A DNA stretch of 64,000 nucleotides from Multifurca ochricompacta (taxonomy: Eukaryota; Basidiomycota; Agaricomycetes; Russulales; Russulaceae): contig WTXG01000065.1 in NCBI GenBank assembly GCA_022496185.1, positions 1-64,000 of the forward strand, written 5' to 3'. Shown here in pieces: positions 9,558-21,067 of this stretch. Position 1 is the first letter of the stretch; the number at the start of each line of letters is the position of its first letter. A model generated the notes under the pieces. That model made no database searches, was not told the origin of the DNA, and worked only from the letters and a program-made list of their open reading frames with translations. The position numbers and the translations under genes are program-made.

Positions 9558-10063
9558 TGTGGAACAGGCATGTGCGCAGCATACTGACTGTAAGTGTTAG
9601 CGGGTTAAGCTAGACGAAGACAAGTTTACTTCAGAGGTAGAAGAAACTCTATTACACTATACTACACACCTAGACGAAGACAAGTTTCTATATACAGAGT
9701 TAGTCTCAAGGTAGTGATGATAGTAGAGAGGACGACTTACACTTCAGAGGTAGAAGAAACTCTGAAGTGTAAGAGACAAAACAGACACCCTTATATACAT
9801 CTCCAAGGGATGGTCTGTGCACTGGGAATAAGTCCACAAGTGCCGGACAAAGTCCAAACAACAAACATGAGGGAGAAAGGCCATTGGCCACTACAGGAAT
9901 CACATGTTACATGGTGCATCAGTCAGCTACTGTGGAATGTGAGAAAGAAAGTAATAATGATAATGTCAATAGTCCGAAACTCCAGTATCTAATCTAATCT
10001 ACAAGGTAGCTAATCTAATCACCTGATGCCTGAAGCATCACCGAACATCTCCTGTGTTCAACA
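9558..10063 (-). repeat. Copia 3' LTR
   Basis: It begins TGTTGAACACAGG and ends CTGTTCCACA on the element strand. The ATATA stretch near 9790-9800 may be part of the promoter. Confidence 0.95.
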
Positions 10064-10076
10064 TCCCTCCATGCTG
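10064..10076 (-). other. Copia polypurine tract
   Basis: The purine-rich GCATGGAGGGA, read on the minus strand, immediately precedes the 3' LTR. Confidence 0.55.
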
Positions 10077-10353
10077 AAGGCATCTGGTCATGGATGGGAA
10101 ACAAGTTGGATGAGCACACTGCCATCACAATTGAATGAGCATATCGCCAGCCAGAGATCCAACTTCTCTAACTCTCAAGCGCGGTTTGTGAGTTTTGCAT
10201 ACGAGTTGTAGATTCGCTTATGCAAGCTGAACGCTTGACATATCTACTTCATACACACCACTTGCGTCACTCTCGAGGTTGAGAATGTGCTCATATGGCA
10301 TGGTGGGAAAGTGAAACTGGTGTACAAAGTCTCCAAATTCCAGCTCTCTCATT

Positions 10354-11229
10354 TCAGCATAAGTCCAAGTCCATTGACCATGGTTTCAAACGATGCTCTT
10401 GGTAGAGACTTAGTAAAGCCGTCTGCCAGCATCTCACCTGTAGGGGTCGCACTAATTCAATTGTGTGCGATTCAATGTAGCCCCTAATGGCATGGTACTT
10501 GATGGGTATATGCTTTGACCGCCTTCCTGTGACTGGGTTTAATGCCAAATCTACGGCACCCTTGTTGTCACAATGGAGTAGTATAGGGGAGGATACCTCA
10601 TACCCTAATTCCTCCATAAAAGTCCTATACCACGCTGCCTGATTTGCAGCCTCAGAGAGGCTCATATATTCGGCCTCAGTGGTGGACTGTGCTACTGTTT
10701 TCTGTTTTCTGGAACACCATGAGATGGCACCATTTGCCAAGAAAAACACGTAGCCTGAGGTAGAGTGGCAGTCCTCTTGATCTCCCCATGAGGAATCTGC
10801 AAAGCCATGAAGGCCACTCTCCCCATTCCCTCCAGAATACCACAACTTGCAGTCTTTTGTACTATTTAGATACTTTAAGACATACTTTGCAAGTCGCATG
10901 TGATCTTGAGAGGGATTGGAAGCATATTGACTAAGGCGTGCCACAGCAAAACTGATATCGGGTCTGCTTCCAATCTGCACCCACAGCAGAGACCCCATCA
11001 ACTGTTGATACTTCTTTATTTCAGAAGTAGATGCCTGGCCTTCAAACTTGACCAGATGTACATCAGCGCCAGAGGGAAGAGGAGTATATACTCGGTTGGA
11101 ATCCCTCATCCCAAACTTCTCAATAATAGATAAAACGTAGGCTGCTTGGTCAATCTCCAGTGTCTTATTAGGACGATCTCTGGTGATGTTAACTCCAAGA
11201 TATGACTGGATTTCTCCCAAGTCAGTCAT
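10354..11229 (-). pseudogene. Copia RT C-terminus and RNase H
   Basis: The frame continues RT after YVDD (MTDLGEIQSYLGV, IIEKFGMRD), then the conserved LMGSLLW, RPDISFAV and the RNase H block (FADSSWGD, STTEAEYMSL, HCDNKGA, KHIPIKYH). It is separated from the RT frame by a small indel at about 11230-11245. The last 30 residues drift, which suggests a further shift at the C-terminus. It would remove the RNA template during cDNA synthesis. Confidence 0.92.
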
Positions 11230-11239
11230 CTCATATCGA

Positions 11240-12166
11240 TTAGATAGAGCTGACTTCAGCCACGTTATTTATCATTGAAGACCCAAGTATAGTAATGTCA
11301 TCTACATAGAGAATGACAAAGAGTGAATCATCCCCCTCCTTTTGATGAAACACGTATACTCCTGCATCAGAGTACGTCCGAGTGAAGCCCAGTTCATTAA
11401 GAACTGCATGGAATTGTAGATTCCATGCTCGGGAAGCTTGTTTGAGGCCATATAGTGCTTTTTGTAGCCTACAAACTTTGGACTCCTGACCAGTAACGAT
11501 GAAACCAACTGGTTGCTCCATATAAATTTCTTCATCCAGATCGCCATGAAGGAATGCTGATTTAACATCCATCTGGTGGATTTCCCAATCCTCTAGCGTA
11601 GCTAGCGCTAGTAATAATCTGAGTGATTCAAATCTGGCGACTGGAGAGAATGTTTCGTCGAAGTCCACCCCTTCTACTTGGGTGAAACCTTTTGCCATGA
11701 GCCTAGCACGAAACCGTCCATCTGGTTTCAGCTTAAAAACCCATTTTGACTTGACAGCCTTTCTTCCTTTAGGAAGATCCTCAAGGCGCCACACATCAAG
11801 TTTATCTAAGGCATCAATTTCATATTGACATGCCTCAAGCCATTCACTGGCATTGTCAGACTGCATTGCCTCCTGAAAGGTCAGGGGATCTCTATAAGAG
11901 ACACCTGCGGCATTTAACAATTCCATATGCCCAAGTCTGGAAGAACCCTGCACGAACTCAGCATTATCCTCATTATAAAATCGAGGATTCATCCGACGTG
12001 AACGTTTGGGACGGGCAGTATCAAGATCTAAGTCTTCCTGCACAGCCCTGTCACGTTGCTGAGACCGTGGACTTTCCCTAGTAAATATTGGTTGGGAAAT
12101 CTTGCCGACATTCTTTTTAGTTTGTCTTTTGGCACGGGTTCTCTGGGGGAGTTCAGATGGTTCCAT
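11240..12166 (-). pseudogene. Copia reverse transcriptase
   Basis: RVT_2-type reverse transcriptase: WLEACQYEIDAL, KWVFKLKPDG, RLMAKGFTQVEGVDF, FSPVARFESLR, QMDVKSAFLHGDL, ALYGLKQASRAW and the catalytic ILYVDDI. It is out of frame with integrase (a one-base shift near 12165-12180 at CCCAAATC) and with RNase H. Confidence 0.94.
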
Positions 12167-13365
12167 GATTTGGGAAGGGGTGTCTGATAGATAGTTTGAT
12201 CATGTGTGTCAAGTTCATTTTCGGGTGTGGTAGGCTCAGGATTTATTTGAGGAGGTTCCACTACCTCCTGTTCCTCAACCTCGGCATCCTTGTCTTCAGG
12301 AGCCTGAGGAACTGTGGCTATTACTGGTTGAGGCTGGACAGGCCTCCCTGTTTCTAACACAAAAGGCGTAACTTTTTCCTTTTGCTTTCCCTTGCTGTCC
12401 TTGGCAAGGTTGGATGGGAAGGATCCTTCATCAAATGTCACATCTCTTGACAATACGAAGGATCGAGTATGCATATCCCAAAGAAGATATCCTTTAGAGT
12501 GGGGTGCATACCCGACAAAGACTGTTTCCCTGGCTTTATGATCCAGTTTGCGTCTTTTATCCTCTGGGACAGTATAATAGGCTAAGCAGCCAAAGATTTT
12601 AAAGTATGAGACATCTGGAATGTCCCCATCCAGAAGCTCAAGCGGTGTCCTCCACTTGTTTGAACGGATTGGTGTTCTATTGTATATGTGACAGGCTGTT
12701 CGCACTGCACATTCCCAGAAACCAAGGGAAAGACCAGCATGATGCAGCATACTGGTGGCCTTTTCCATGATGGTTCTGTTGAACCTTTCTGCCCTTCCGT
12801 TCTGTTGTGGGGAGTATGGCATTGTCAATTTATGCTCTATGCCAGCCTGCTCAAGTATTGACTTCAGCTCCCTATTGACAAATTCGCCACCTCGGTCTGT
12901 GTGTAAGGTCTTTATTTTCTTGTTTGTTTTATTTTCCAAGAATGCCTTAATATTACTAAAGACCGATGTGAAATCACTTTTCGCTTTCATAGCAACAACT
13001 AGAGCTGTCCTGCTAAAGTCGTCTATGAAAGTGGCAAAGTATAGGTTCCCTTGAATTGAAGTACATTGCAGAGGACCAACTAAGTCACTGTGAATGACTT
13101 CCAAGGGTGCTGAAGCTCTCTTTTGAGAGGGAGGGAATGGAAGACGGTGTGATTTTCCCATTTCACAGCCATAACACGGCTTGTCTTCCACTTGGCTATT
13201 ATCTATGCTAAGACCTTTTACAGCCTTAGGAGCATATCTTTTGAGGGCCTCTTTTGACATATGACCCATGCGCAAATGCCAGGTTTCAAGGCTAGTTGAT
13301 GCAGATTTGTGGGATGCAGTATTTAAGTTTTGCATTGTTTTCCCAAAGACCCAATAGAGTCCCAT
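12028..13365 (-). pseudogene. Copia integrase with pre-integrase zinc finger
   Basis: The GAG-pre-integrase HHCC finger (WHLRMGH, then CYGCEMGK) is followed by the integrase core with all three acidic residues in context: HSDLVGP, LHTDRGGEF and NGRAERFNRT. A Copia-type C-terminus follows (GCLAYYTVPEDKR, VFVGY, RDVTFDE). A stop and frame change near 13380-13510 separate it from the protease; it is fused to neither gag nor RT. Confidence 0.94.
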
Positions 13366-13510
13366 AGCCTTGACACCTTCCGCTATATTGTATTATTGTA
13401 CTTTATCTTGACCTCAGATGGAGAAAATTCCACTGAGCCACCCTTGTCTGTGATGCAGCTTGTTGACAGTATTCTCTCACTGCCAGGCATGTAGAAGACA
13501 TTATTTAACT

Positions 13511-14740
13511 CTAACTCATAATTATTATGAGTTTTGAGTATGACTTTGCCTGTTCCTTCACTTGGACTACGGAGCCATCACCAATTGTCACCTGATGTCC
13601 CTTGTGTGGGAAATACTCAGAGAAATCATCTAAGTACGGTGTAAAGTGAGTGGTGGCTCCACTGTCCATCATCCAAGGATTGCTGCCATCATCGACTTCT
13701 TGTGCGTGCTCGGTCATCATATAAAGTGAAATACGAGGTGTCTCATGCACCTCCTGTATTCTGCCACTACCATTAACTATGGTAGCTACTTGTGTGGAGT
13801 TATTATGTACACTGGGGCCTTGCCCCTTCCTCTTGTTGCCCTTTTTGCCTGCATCAGCATTGGCTCTGTCCTGTTTCCTTTGCCGACATTCATTAGCCTT
13901 GTGGCCCGGCTTCTGGCAATAGAAGCAGGTGACATCATTGGACGATGATGCACCTGCAGGTTGTGGCGTGAAAGATACTTGTTTTTTAGTTTTATTTTTG
14001 TTGACATGGGCTGCCTTGTTAAGGGCAACCCCAACACCACTTCCTGCGGGGCCGGCTAGTCGGCTTTCCTCATTTAGGAACCTTTGTACAAGGTCCTGAG
14101 GGGAAAGGCGGTCAGGTGGACCTGACGCCAGGATGGAGCCAGCAATGGCGGAGTAGGATGGAGGTAGGGATTGGAGCAAGATGAAGCTCATCTGGAGATC
14201 TGAGATCTCCATCCCATTTTCCTTGAGGGTACTCCTCACATCCAACACACGCTGCAACTGGGGTCTGAATTGTTTACCCTCCTCCAAGCGGAAGGAGGAC
14301 ACAGAACACCACAAGTTGTAGGTGGCCATGCTTCCTACTGAGCCATAGAGCGATTCCAAACGCTCATATTTGGCATTGACAGAAGGATAAGTTCTGTCAG
14401 AGGCAATTTGGGAGTATGTTTCTGGCGATGTGACCATCACCAGAACTCCCATGAGGACTTCCTCAACTCTATTCCACTCCAAGTACATCGGCTCTGACCA
14501 ATTTGCAAAGCGCTTGGCATATTCTTCATCCTTTTCTCCATCCTCTGGCTTCGGGGGATTCAGGAACTCAGGGGCATCATGCGTGATGTGCCTCTTCATC
14601 CCATTGATCCTCAGCAGGGCAGTGAAGGACACCGACCACTGCTGCCAATTGGAGCCATCAAGCTTATCAAACTTGAAGGTGGGAGGGAAGACGATGGAAG
14701 ACATTGAGATGATTTTTAAAAAGGTTGATCCTGGTTCCAA
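13511..14740 (-). pseudogene. Copia gag and aspartic protease
   Basis: The gag core begins FKFDKLDGSNWQQWS and includes the UBN2-type helices. One CCHC knuckle (CFYCQKPGHKANEC) is present, and the protease has MMDSGATTHFT. The frame ends shortly after the protease flap (VTIGDGS). A shift then separates it from integrase. It makes the particle shell and the maturation protease. Confidence 0.92.
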
Positions 14741-15617
14741 GGAGCAGTCAGAACCAGTTGTCCAGGTCTCATTGAAGAGGGCCCATCCACTCTGTGGCGC
14801 TATGCTTCAGAACTTAAAAAAGTCCTGCCTCTGATGTGCAACTTCTAAGTAGTATAGTAGACTGTCTAGCGCCATCTACAACAAGTCCTAAGCCCACATC
14901 AGGGGGACTATGTGTAAATAGATGGGGAGTCATGTCATGGAGGAGCCAACCGCAAGTTCCACTAGAGACAAAGGGTATAGAGCCCTTCCTCTAGTGCTGG
15001 TGGTGGAGTCCATGATTAAGCCCTAGATGATTGGGGCCATGACTATAGTAGACTATTAGGTTTCCTCTGGTTGGGGCGGACCCCCAATAAGCAGCGGGTA
15101 CTTCTGCCCAGAGACAAAACCCTCTAGCTACTGTGTAAATACTATAGTAGTTCAAGCCTACTTGTATCGAGCCCAAGCGTCATGGGAGTGACTACCCATG
15201 CCTTGTTCTAGACCCTAAACTCTACCAGCAGGTCGCTAAACCTGGCTTACGGATCGAGCCAAGCATTGACTGAACCTATAGCTCCAAGCCTTCTGGGCAA
15301 GGGGCCTACTAAGACTATGGATGGGACAAAAACCCAGCTACAACTAAGAATACTATTTACTTAGAGCGCACATGAGGAACTCAAGGTGTTTCACCCGCTT
15401 AGGGTCCCTCATCACCTCTTGCAAGAATCCCCTGAGGGACTAGCCAGACAGATCAAGGTGGGCACATAAAGCGCACCACCTTGTGGACAGTTAAGGGCAA
15501 GGATAAGAAATCGAAGCTCACTGTAAGACTGATTGGGAAAGAGAAGTCTTGAAGCTGGTGAGCTTGAAGAAAGGTTGGACTGATCAAAAGAAATGACAGA
15601 TCAGTAAAGCTTGCTCA

Positions 15618-15629
15618 GGGCCCATAACC
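15618..15629 (-). other. Copia primer-binding site (initiator tRNA-Met anticodon arm)
   Basis: GGTTATGGGCCC directly follows the 5' LTR on the minus strand. It is complementary to a CCCATAACC-type anticodon loop of initiator tRNA-Met (the CAT is included). This is the half-tRNA priming known from Drosophila copia and relatives, not priming from the tRNA 3' end. Confidence 0.8.
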
Positions 15630-16135
15630 TGTGGAACAGGCATGTGCGCAGCATACTGACTGTAAGTGTTAGCAGGTTAAGCTAGACGAAGACAAGTTTA
15701 CTTCAGAGGTAGAAGAAACTCTATTACACTATACTACACACCTAGACGAAGACAAGTTTCTATATACAGAGTTAGTCTCAAGGTAGTGATGATAGTAGAG
15801 AGGACGACTTACACTTCAGAGGTAGAAGAAACTCTGAAGTGTAAGAGACAAAACAGACACCCTTATATACATCTCCAAGGGATGGTCTGTGCACTGGGAA
15901 TAAGTCCACAAGTGCCGGACAAAGTCCAAACAACAAACATGAGGGAGAAAGGCCATTGGCCACTACAGGAATCACATGTTACATGGTGCATCAGTCAGCT
16001 ACTGCGGAATGTGAGAAAGAAAGTAATAATGATAATGTCAATAGTCCGAAACTCCAGTATCTAATCTAATCTACAAGGTAGCTAATCTAATCACCTGATG
16101 CCTGAAGCATCACCGAACATCTCCTGTGTTCAACA
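15630..16135 (-). repeat. Copia 5' LTR
   Basis: It has the same 506 bp as the other LTR with two transitions (A15674 versus G9602, C16005 versus T9933). The flanking CAACG at 16136-16140 is the target duplication. Confidence 0.95.
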
Positions 16136-19100
16136 CAACGGCATTGCACCATTTTGTTCTGAGAGTTTACATCCGAGCCCTGGTCAAGCAACTCCTTTAC
16201 AATATTGAGATTTCCAGCAGCGGATGCTGACTGCAATGCAGTCCAGCCGTTGTTATTACGGATGTCATAGGATGCGCCACTATCAAGCAGTAATTGCACG
16301 ACAGCATGGTGCCCAAATCGTGATGTGTCCATCAACGGGGTCCACCCAGACTTCTTCGTATTCACATCTGCGCCGTGCCCCAATAATATTCGTGCAATTT
16401 CAGTTTTGTCTCTTCTTGATGCCTCGAATAATGGTGTCTCCCCCCACTCATTTTCTATGTTGGTCTTTGCACCGTGCTCAATCAACAATACCACAATATC
16501 ACGATGCCCACTTACAGTTGCTCTGTGAAGCAAACTGTGGCCATTGTGATCCTGGCAATCCATGTTGGCACCTCTCTCAAGAAGCAACACTGCGATATCA
16601 ATATGTCCCTTCGCCAGCAAAGCACCCAACACACTCCTGTAATTAGTGATGTGCCTGGCCCAGCTCAGAGAAACTAAAAGCCAAAGCCACTGGCTCAGGC
16701 CGTGGCTTTCAACAGTACATACAAGTGCAATAGCAATTGTCAAAATCAGTAGAAATCTGATCACAAAGTGGATGATTTGGGTCATGTGATCATGTTTATC
16801 ATGGCATTTCAAACTTTTTCTTCGATATAACTTTGCAATATGTAACACACTAAGTCAGATTTGGATTAGCTGAACTATAACTACTGGTTATATGTCATAA
16901 AATTCTCTCTGCCAAAAGCCATGGCTTGGGCCAAGCCAGGCCAGGGCCAAGCCGTCTGTGGCAGCTTTGGCTCGGCCCAGACTTCAAGAAAGCCAGAGCC
17001 ACCTCAGGCCAAGCCAAAGCCGCGGCTTTTGGGCCAAGCCGGGCCGGAACATCACTACCCGTAATATCCGCCCCACGTATTCATGTCCTGTGGGTGAGCG
17101 ATCATCAGCCGCTCTGCAACTCGACAGAATCCGCACAGTGCCACATAGTATAGCAGGATATTGTCCGGCCGTGTCGGATGTGTGGTGGACATGTGCTCCC
17201 TCCAGGGATAGTCGATATCGTGTATCCACACCCATGTCGCAAAGTATGGCTTGTCCGGGTCGAACAAACACTCCATCATGTCCTGTATAGTGGATGATGC
17301 AGATACATTTTCAAACTTGGAATGTTCCACCCAGTGTTGAGCGGCATACAGAGCGAGTGGAAAGTGTTTGATTCGATCTTTGTCGACCTTATCATCTAGT
17401 TGGAGAAGGATACTGAGGGAAATTTGGGCGAGAACTGCATGTGCTGGTCCAGGAAGAATGTGAAAGCGAGAGGGAATCTCTCCCGAAGAGGCGAGGCGAT
17501 TTGATATCAAGAACATGCAGATAAGATGGCCTCTTGTGCATCTTCAGGGCGCCAATCCGCGTGGTATTGGGGTATTTGTCCAGTGCCAAAACGAACAGCA
17601 AGAACCTCGGCGAGTTCTTCCACACGAAGTGGACGAACAGACACTGCGAGGCACTGGAAAATTCTTTGGGCATATTCTCGTCTTTCCTTGTTGATGCTTA
17701 GCAACGTGCGCTCGTAAGTTTCTTCCAAGGTTTCAGGCAATTCATCCAAAGCGCGCCTTAGCGCTGCTGGAAAACAGCGACATAACGTTTCGAGCTGACA
17801 GAATACCCATCGAAACCTGTGTGATGTCGTGAGAACCGAGTAAGAAGGCGGCTCAAAAGTGTGGGCGGGCTCACATCCCGTCGGCTCTCTGTGAGAGCGT
17901 GTCAATCACCAGATTCTTATCCTCAGTTCTCCATCTCCGCATCTTCCGGTCTGACTGGACGACGAAATTGATGTAATCCATGATATCCTTCCTCTGTCCA
18001 GTTTCGTCGTGGAGAGAGACCGTATGAGTTGCCAAAGGTTCAAGAACATCTCGAATGTCAGCTTCGGGCCGACTCGTGACGCAGATGTGTAGATTTGGAA
18101 GTTGTAACGCGACGAGATCCTCGAAGAATTGAAGGATTCGGTCACGAGGGGACATGATGCCAGAGGTGTTGGGACACTCGTCAAGGGCATCCACAATGAT
18201 ATAAATCGCGGGCCTATGAGGCAGTTCAAGCATCTCCTTCAAGCATCGCAAAAGAGCATCGTCATCAGGTTGCTGCGACCCAGCGTTGTATCTTGAATAC
18301 AAGTTAGAAAGAATGGCATGACATGGATCGGATTTGGCGCTGAGTTGAGAAGGGAGGGACGTAAGCAAGCCCCGGATATCTTGTTTTGCAAGATCTCTGA
18401 AGTCAAAATAGAAATATCCCATCAAGGAAAATCCTGCATCGTGTAAGACATTGACTTCTTCAATGACGGTGGAGCTAATTGATGATGTCAGTGGATGCAT
18501 GGGAAGAGGTGACTTGGTGTGACGCCCACCAGAGGATACTTTTCCCCGACCCAGCTATAGAATCGGGTAACACCGCAACCATAAGCGACTGAAACAGATG
18601 GCAAGCCCGAGAAAACCCTTACGTTTTCCGTGTATCCACAAGAGGGAGCCAGCCGTTTGCCATTTATCAAATGTACTACCTCGGGTAAACCATGCTGCGG
18701 TCCCGGAGTGGTGATCTCTCCGCGCAATGTTGTGATTTTTTGATGAGTCGGGAGGAGAGAGCCAATTTCGGACATCCTTTTGCAACTGCTCACCTGCGAA
18801 ACATGTTCAGAATCAAGGGTTACGAACGGCAAGAGTGGGAAATAACCAACGCTTCATCTTGTTTATCTCATTTGCTGTCTCTTGCATCGTAACTAGCAAC
18901 CCGCAGTCAGCCTCCCAAGAAACAAATACACCAGCCTAAGTTAGCTGAACATAGCCAGAGCTTGTCTTATGCCATCCGTCGATGCCCTTCCGTCTACTCG
19001 GACCAAAAGTGTCACAAAATGCGACTATCGAGCGAAAAAAAAAGGGGTTGCTTACCGTCCATGACTGTTTTCATATTGTTCATCAAACCGTGAACAACCT

Positions 19101-19941
19101 GGAGCGTCTGGACCACAGTCAACTGGGCCTCCTCCCGGGTGAGTCTGTCCAACCTCTGGAGCACAGCCTCGATTTCACTCTCCCCCAAGAGTTTCTTCGC
19201 GAATTTCTCTATCGAGAAAGATGAACGCGGAAAGGATGTTTTACTTAAACGAGAACGCGCTTACTGAATCGTCCCTGCTTTATCTGTTTGGTCGATAGAG
19301 AAAGGACAGAGAGAACTTGGACGATTATCTTCACGATTATGTCCGACATCAAAGGGGTGACAGTCATTTCGGTATAAACGTGTAGACGTTTGAGGAAGTT
19401 CCCGATGCATTCAAAGAGATCCATGAGGGCATCGTAGCTCGCACTGACGCCGCTAGCGGCCTGATCGATAGACCGAAAAAACCCAAAAACTCACAAATGA
19501 TCCTCACAGTTGAAAGGATCAGAAACACGTACGGTGATGAGAGCATCTATACAGACAAAGATTGCTTTTGCGGGTTGGAAGGGTGTCTAGTGGGAAAGCA
19601 TAAAAATTAGAGTTTTGCAAGACGGATCCATGGCAATCCTGGAAGCCTACCAGGCTAACAGCTTCGCCGAGAATGCCTGAAAATGCATGGAGAACCTGCA
19701 CCACGGGGCTAAGCCAGCTGATCAATTTCCGATCTCCCTCTCGATACTCCGTGAAAGCCTTGGCGCTGTCTTGAAGTAACTTCAAGATAGCGTCGGGTGA
19801 GTCACAGCTTCGAAGCTTATCGGCGAAAGGATTAGGATTTTTGGTACCATGGAGGTCTACGCCGGTCTGCTTGGAATAGTCTTCGAAAGCATCGAGGATC
19901 AATTGAAAGTTTGAGGAGGATACCGTTTGGGAGGACATCAA
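16136..19941 (-). pseudogene. NLR-like STAND gene (Goodbye-NACHT-ankyrin), split by a MITE and a Copia element
   Basis: This is a cytosolic signalling NTPase of the fungal NLR type. Exons read by splice logic: 19651-19941, 19533-19586, 19265-19460, 19056-19208, 18851-18892, 18623-18793, 18530-18554, 17875-18474, then 17816 onward. Exons 1-4 give a Goodbye-type N-terminus (SSNFQLILDAFEDY, FLKRLHVYTEMT, FAKKLLGE). Joining exons 6-8 yields the P-loop IHGKPGSGKSIL, and exon 8 has Walker B IYIIVDALDEC and SRPEADIR. The conserved post-NACHT region (LEETYERTLL, HILPGPAHAVLAQ, LYYVALCG) follows. A likely deletion with frameshift lies at about 17510, where ILSACS runs straight into FLISNRL. Ankyrin repeats begin around the MITE at 16644-17057 and continue to the Copia insertion and beyond it (9259-9557). 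Splice sites are intact, so inactivation is recent. Confidence 0.9.
16644..17057. mobile_element. hAT-type MITE, copy 2 (414 bp)
   Basis: It has the same TAGTGATG/CATCACTA ends and internal sequence as the copy at 8214. The target duplication is CCTGTAAT/CCCGTAAT (16636-16643, 17058-17065), with one mismatch. Removing the element and one duplication copy restores an in-frame ankyrin start (GYYG followed by SVLGALLAKGH), so it landed in the coding exon. Confidence 0.9.
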
Positions 19942-20245
19942 GGAACGTGTTAATTAAGCTGGTAGTAGTAAGAGTTCAGGGTGTTGCGGGCAAGCTTTAG
20001 CGCTTGATAACCGCCATCATGAATGCGGCCTACAGCCATTTCCTAGAAATGTGGGATGGATGCTGGAAATGAGCCACAACAAGTGTTGAGACGGGCCGGA
20101 AGTGACCGGGTTGATTGGAAAGCGGACAGCCGGGCATGGACTGTGATATGAATTGAATCATTGACTCAGAGACGTTTGAAACAATTTGTTACACCCATCC
20201 TCTTGTTCTCATACCACCACCATCTCCTTCGGATACTAGTGCTGG
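19942..20245. other. Intergenic, upstream of the NLR relic
   Basis: No gene-like frame is seen. It should contain the former promoter of the NLR gene on the minus strand; no clear TATA is visible. Confidence 0.4.
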
Positions 20246-20666
20246 ATGCCCCAAATATCCTCTTCCTTTAACTCCGTTTCTGCCTTGACAGTGGGGAAGT
20301 CCTCTGCTGTTGCTCCTGCCCCCCCCTACTGAAATGATGGCTCAGGCCCTCACCTCAGCCGCTCAGGTGTTTCATGATGCCTGGTTTGCTGCTGAGTCCT
20401 CCTTTTCTGCTGATGATGATGGTTTCTGCGTTTCTTTGACTGCTGGCCTTATCAGCCTCCTCACTCACCCCCTCCCTGACAGTTCTCCCATGCTCACCTA
20501 TGTGGCCAGGGAATTCCCCTCCTAATGGGCTTCTCTTCAGCTCTTTCTCTCAACAGACCCCCCTCCTCCTCCCTCTTCTGTCTTGACATCCCTGGTGGAT
20601 GAGTTTGGCAAGCTTATTTCTGCCTTGGGTGCCCTGGGTGCAAAGATAGACCGGTTTGCTGCCTAG
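20246..20666 (+). pseudogene. Unrecognised ORF with a frameshift and a stop
   Basis: From the ATG at 20246 a frame runs to a C-run near 20320. Shifting one base there opens a frame with QALTSAAQVFHDAWFAAE and GLISLLTHPLPDSSPML up to a TAA at 20523-20525, and it then stays open to a TAG near 20664 (LVDEFGKLISALGALG). The composition is coherent and coding-like. The family was not recognised; it may be a relic of a repeated mobile-element protein. Confidence 0.4.
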
Positions 20667-21067
20667 TACAGCAATCCAGAATGGTAACTCACGCGATGTA
20701 ACCAAACCCACATGAGGCGATCTACACACACTTAGAAAGCTGGGACTTGGATACGATAATGTGATTAATCACTTGATTGCAACACCATTCATTATTTATG
20801 TGATAAAAATATGTAAAATGTGTTCATATGTGTTGTGAAACTGGTCAGCATACTGGAATCCAGTTTTAAAATGTGAAATTATGGTTGAGGGAAGCAAAAG
20901 GGATTGATACTTATTCATCACTGGAAGGATGAAAAAAAAGACAATCGTTAAGTGCGAGGCTGGTAAGAAGCACAGTGACGGAGAACAGCGACCCCAATGC
21001 GCTAGGTGAAGACAAGGGGTTACAGCTTGATGTTCTCACAGCCTGCCTTGGCGCTGATATTGGTGCG
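20667..21067. other. Intergenic, 3' side of chitin deacetylase
   Basis: At 20911-21067, on the minus strand, a frame continues past the predicted deacetylase stop into a hydrophobic segment (SALGSLFSVTVLLTSLALN) that looks like a GPI-anchor signal. This suggests that the true end of that gene may lie here. Confidence 0.45.

Larger units (their letters stand above)
9558..16135 (-). mobile_element. Complete Ty1/Copia LTR retrotransposon (6578 bp)
   Basis: Two 506-bp LTRs flank gag, protease, integrase, RT and RNase H in Copia order on the minus strand. The 5-bp target duplication CAACG is perfect on both sides (9553-9557, 16136-16140). The LTRs differ at two positions by eye (9602/15674 and 9933/16005), so the insertion is recent. 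The leader between the 5' LTR and gag (14741-15629) has no clear ORF. It sits inside the ankyrin part of the NLR gene, in the same direction of transcription. Confidence 0.96.
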
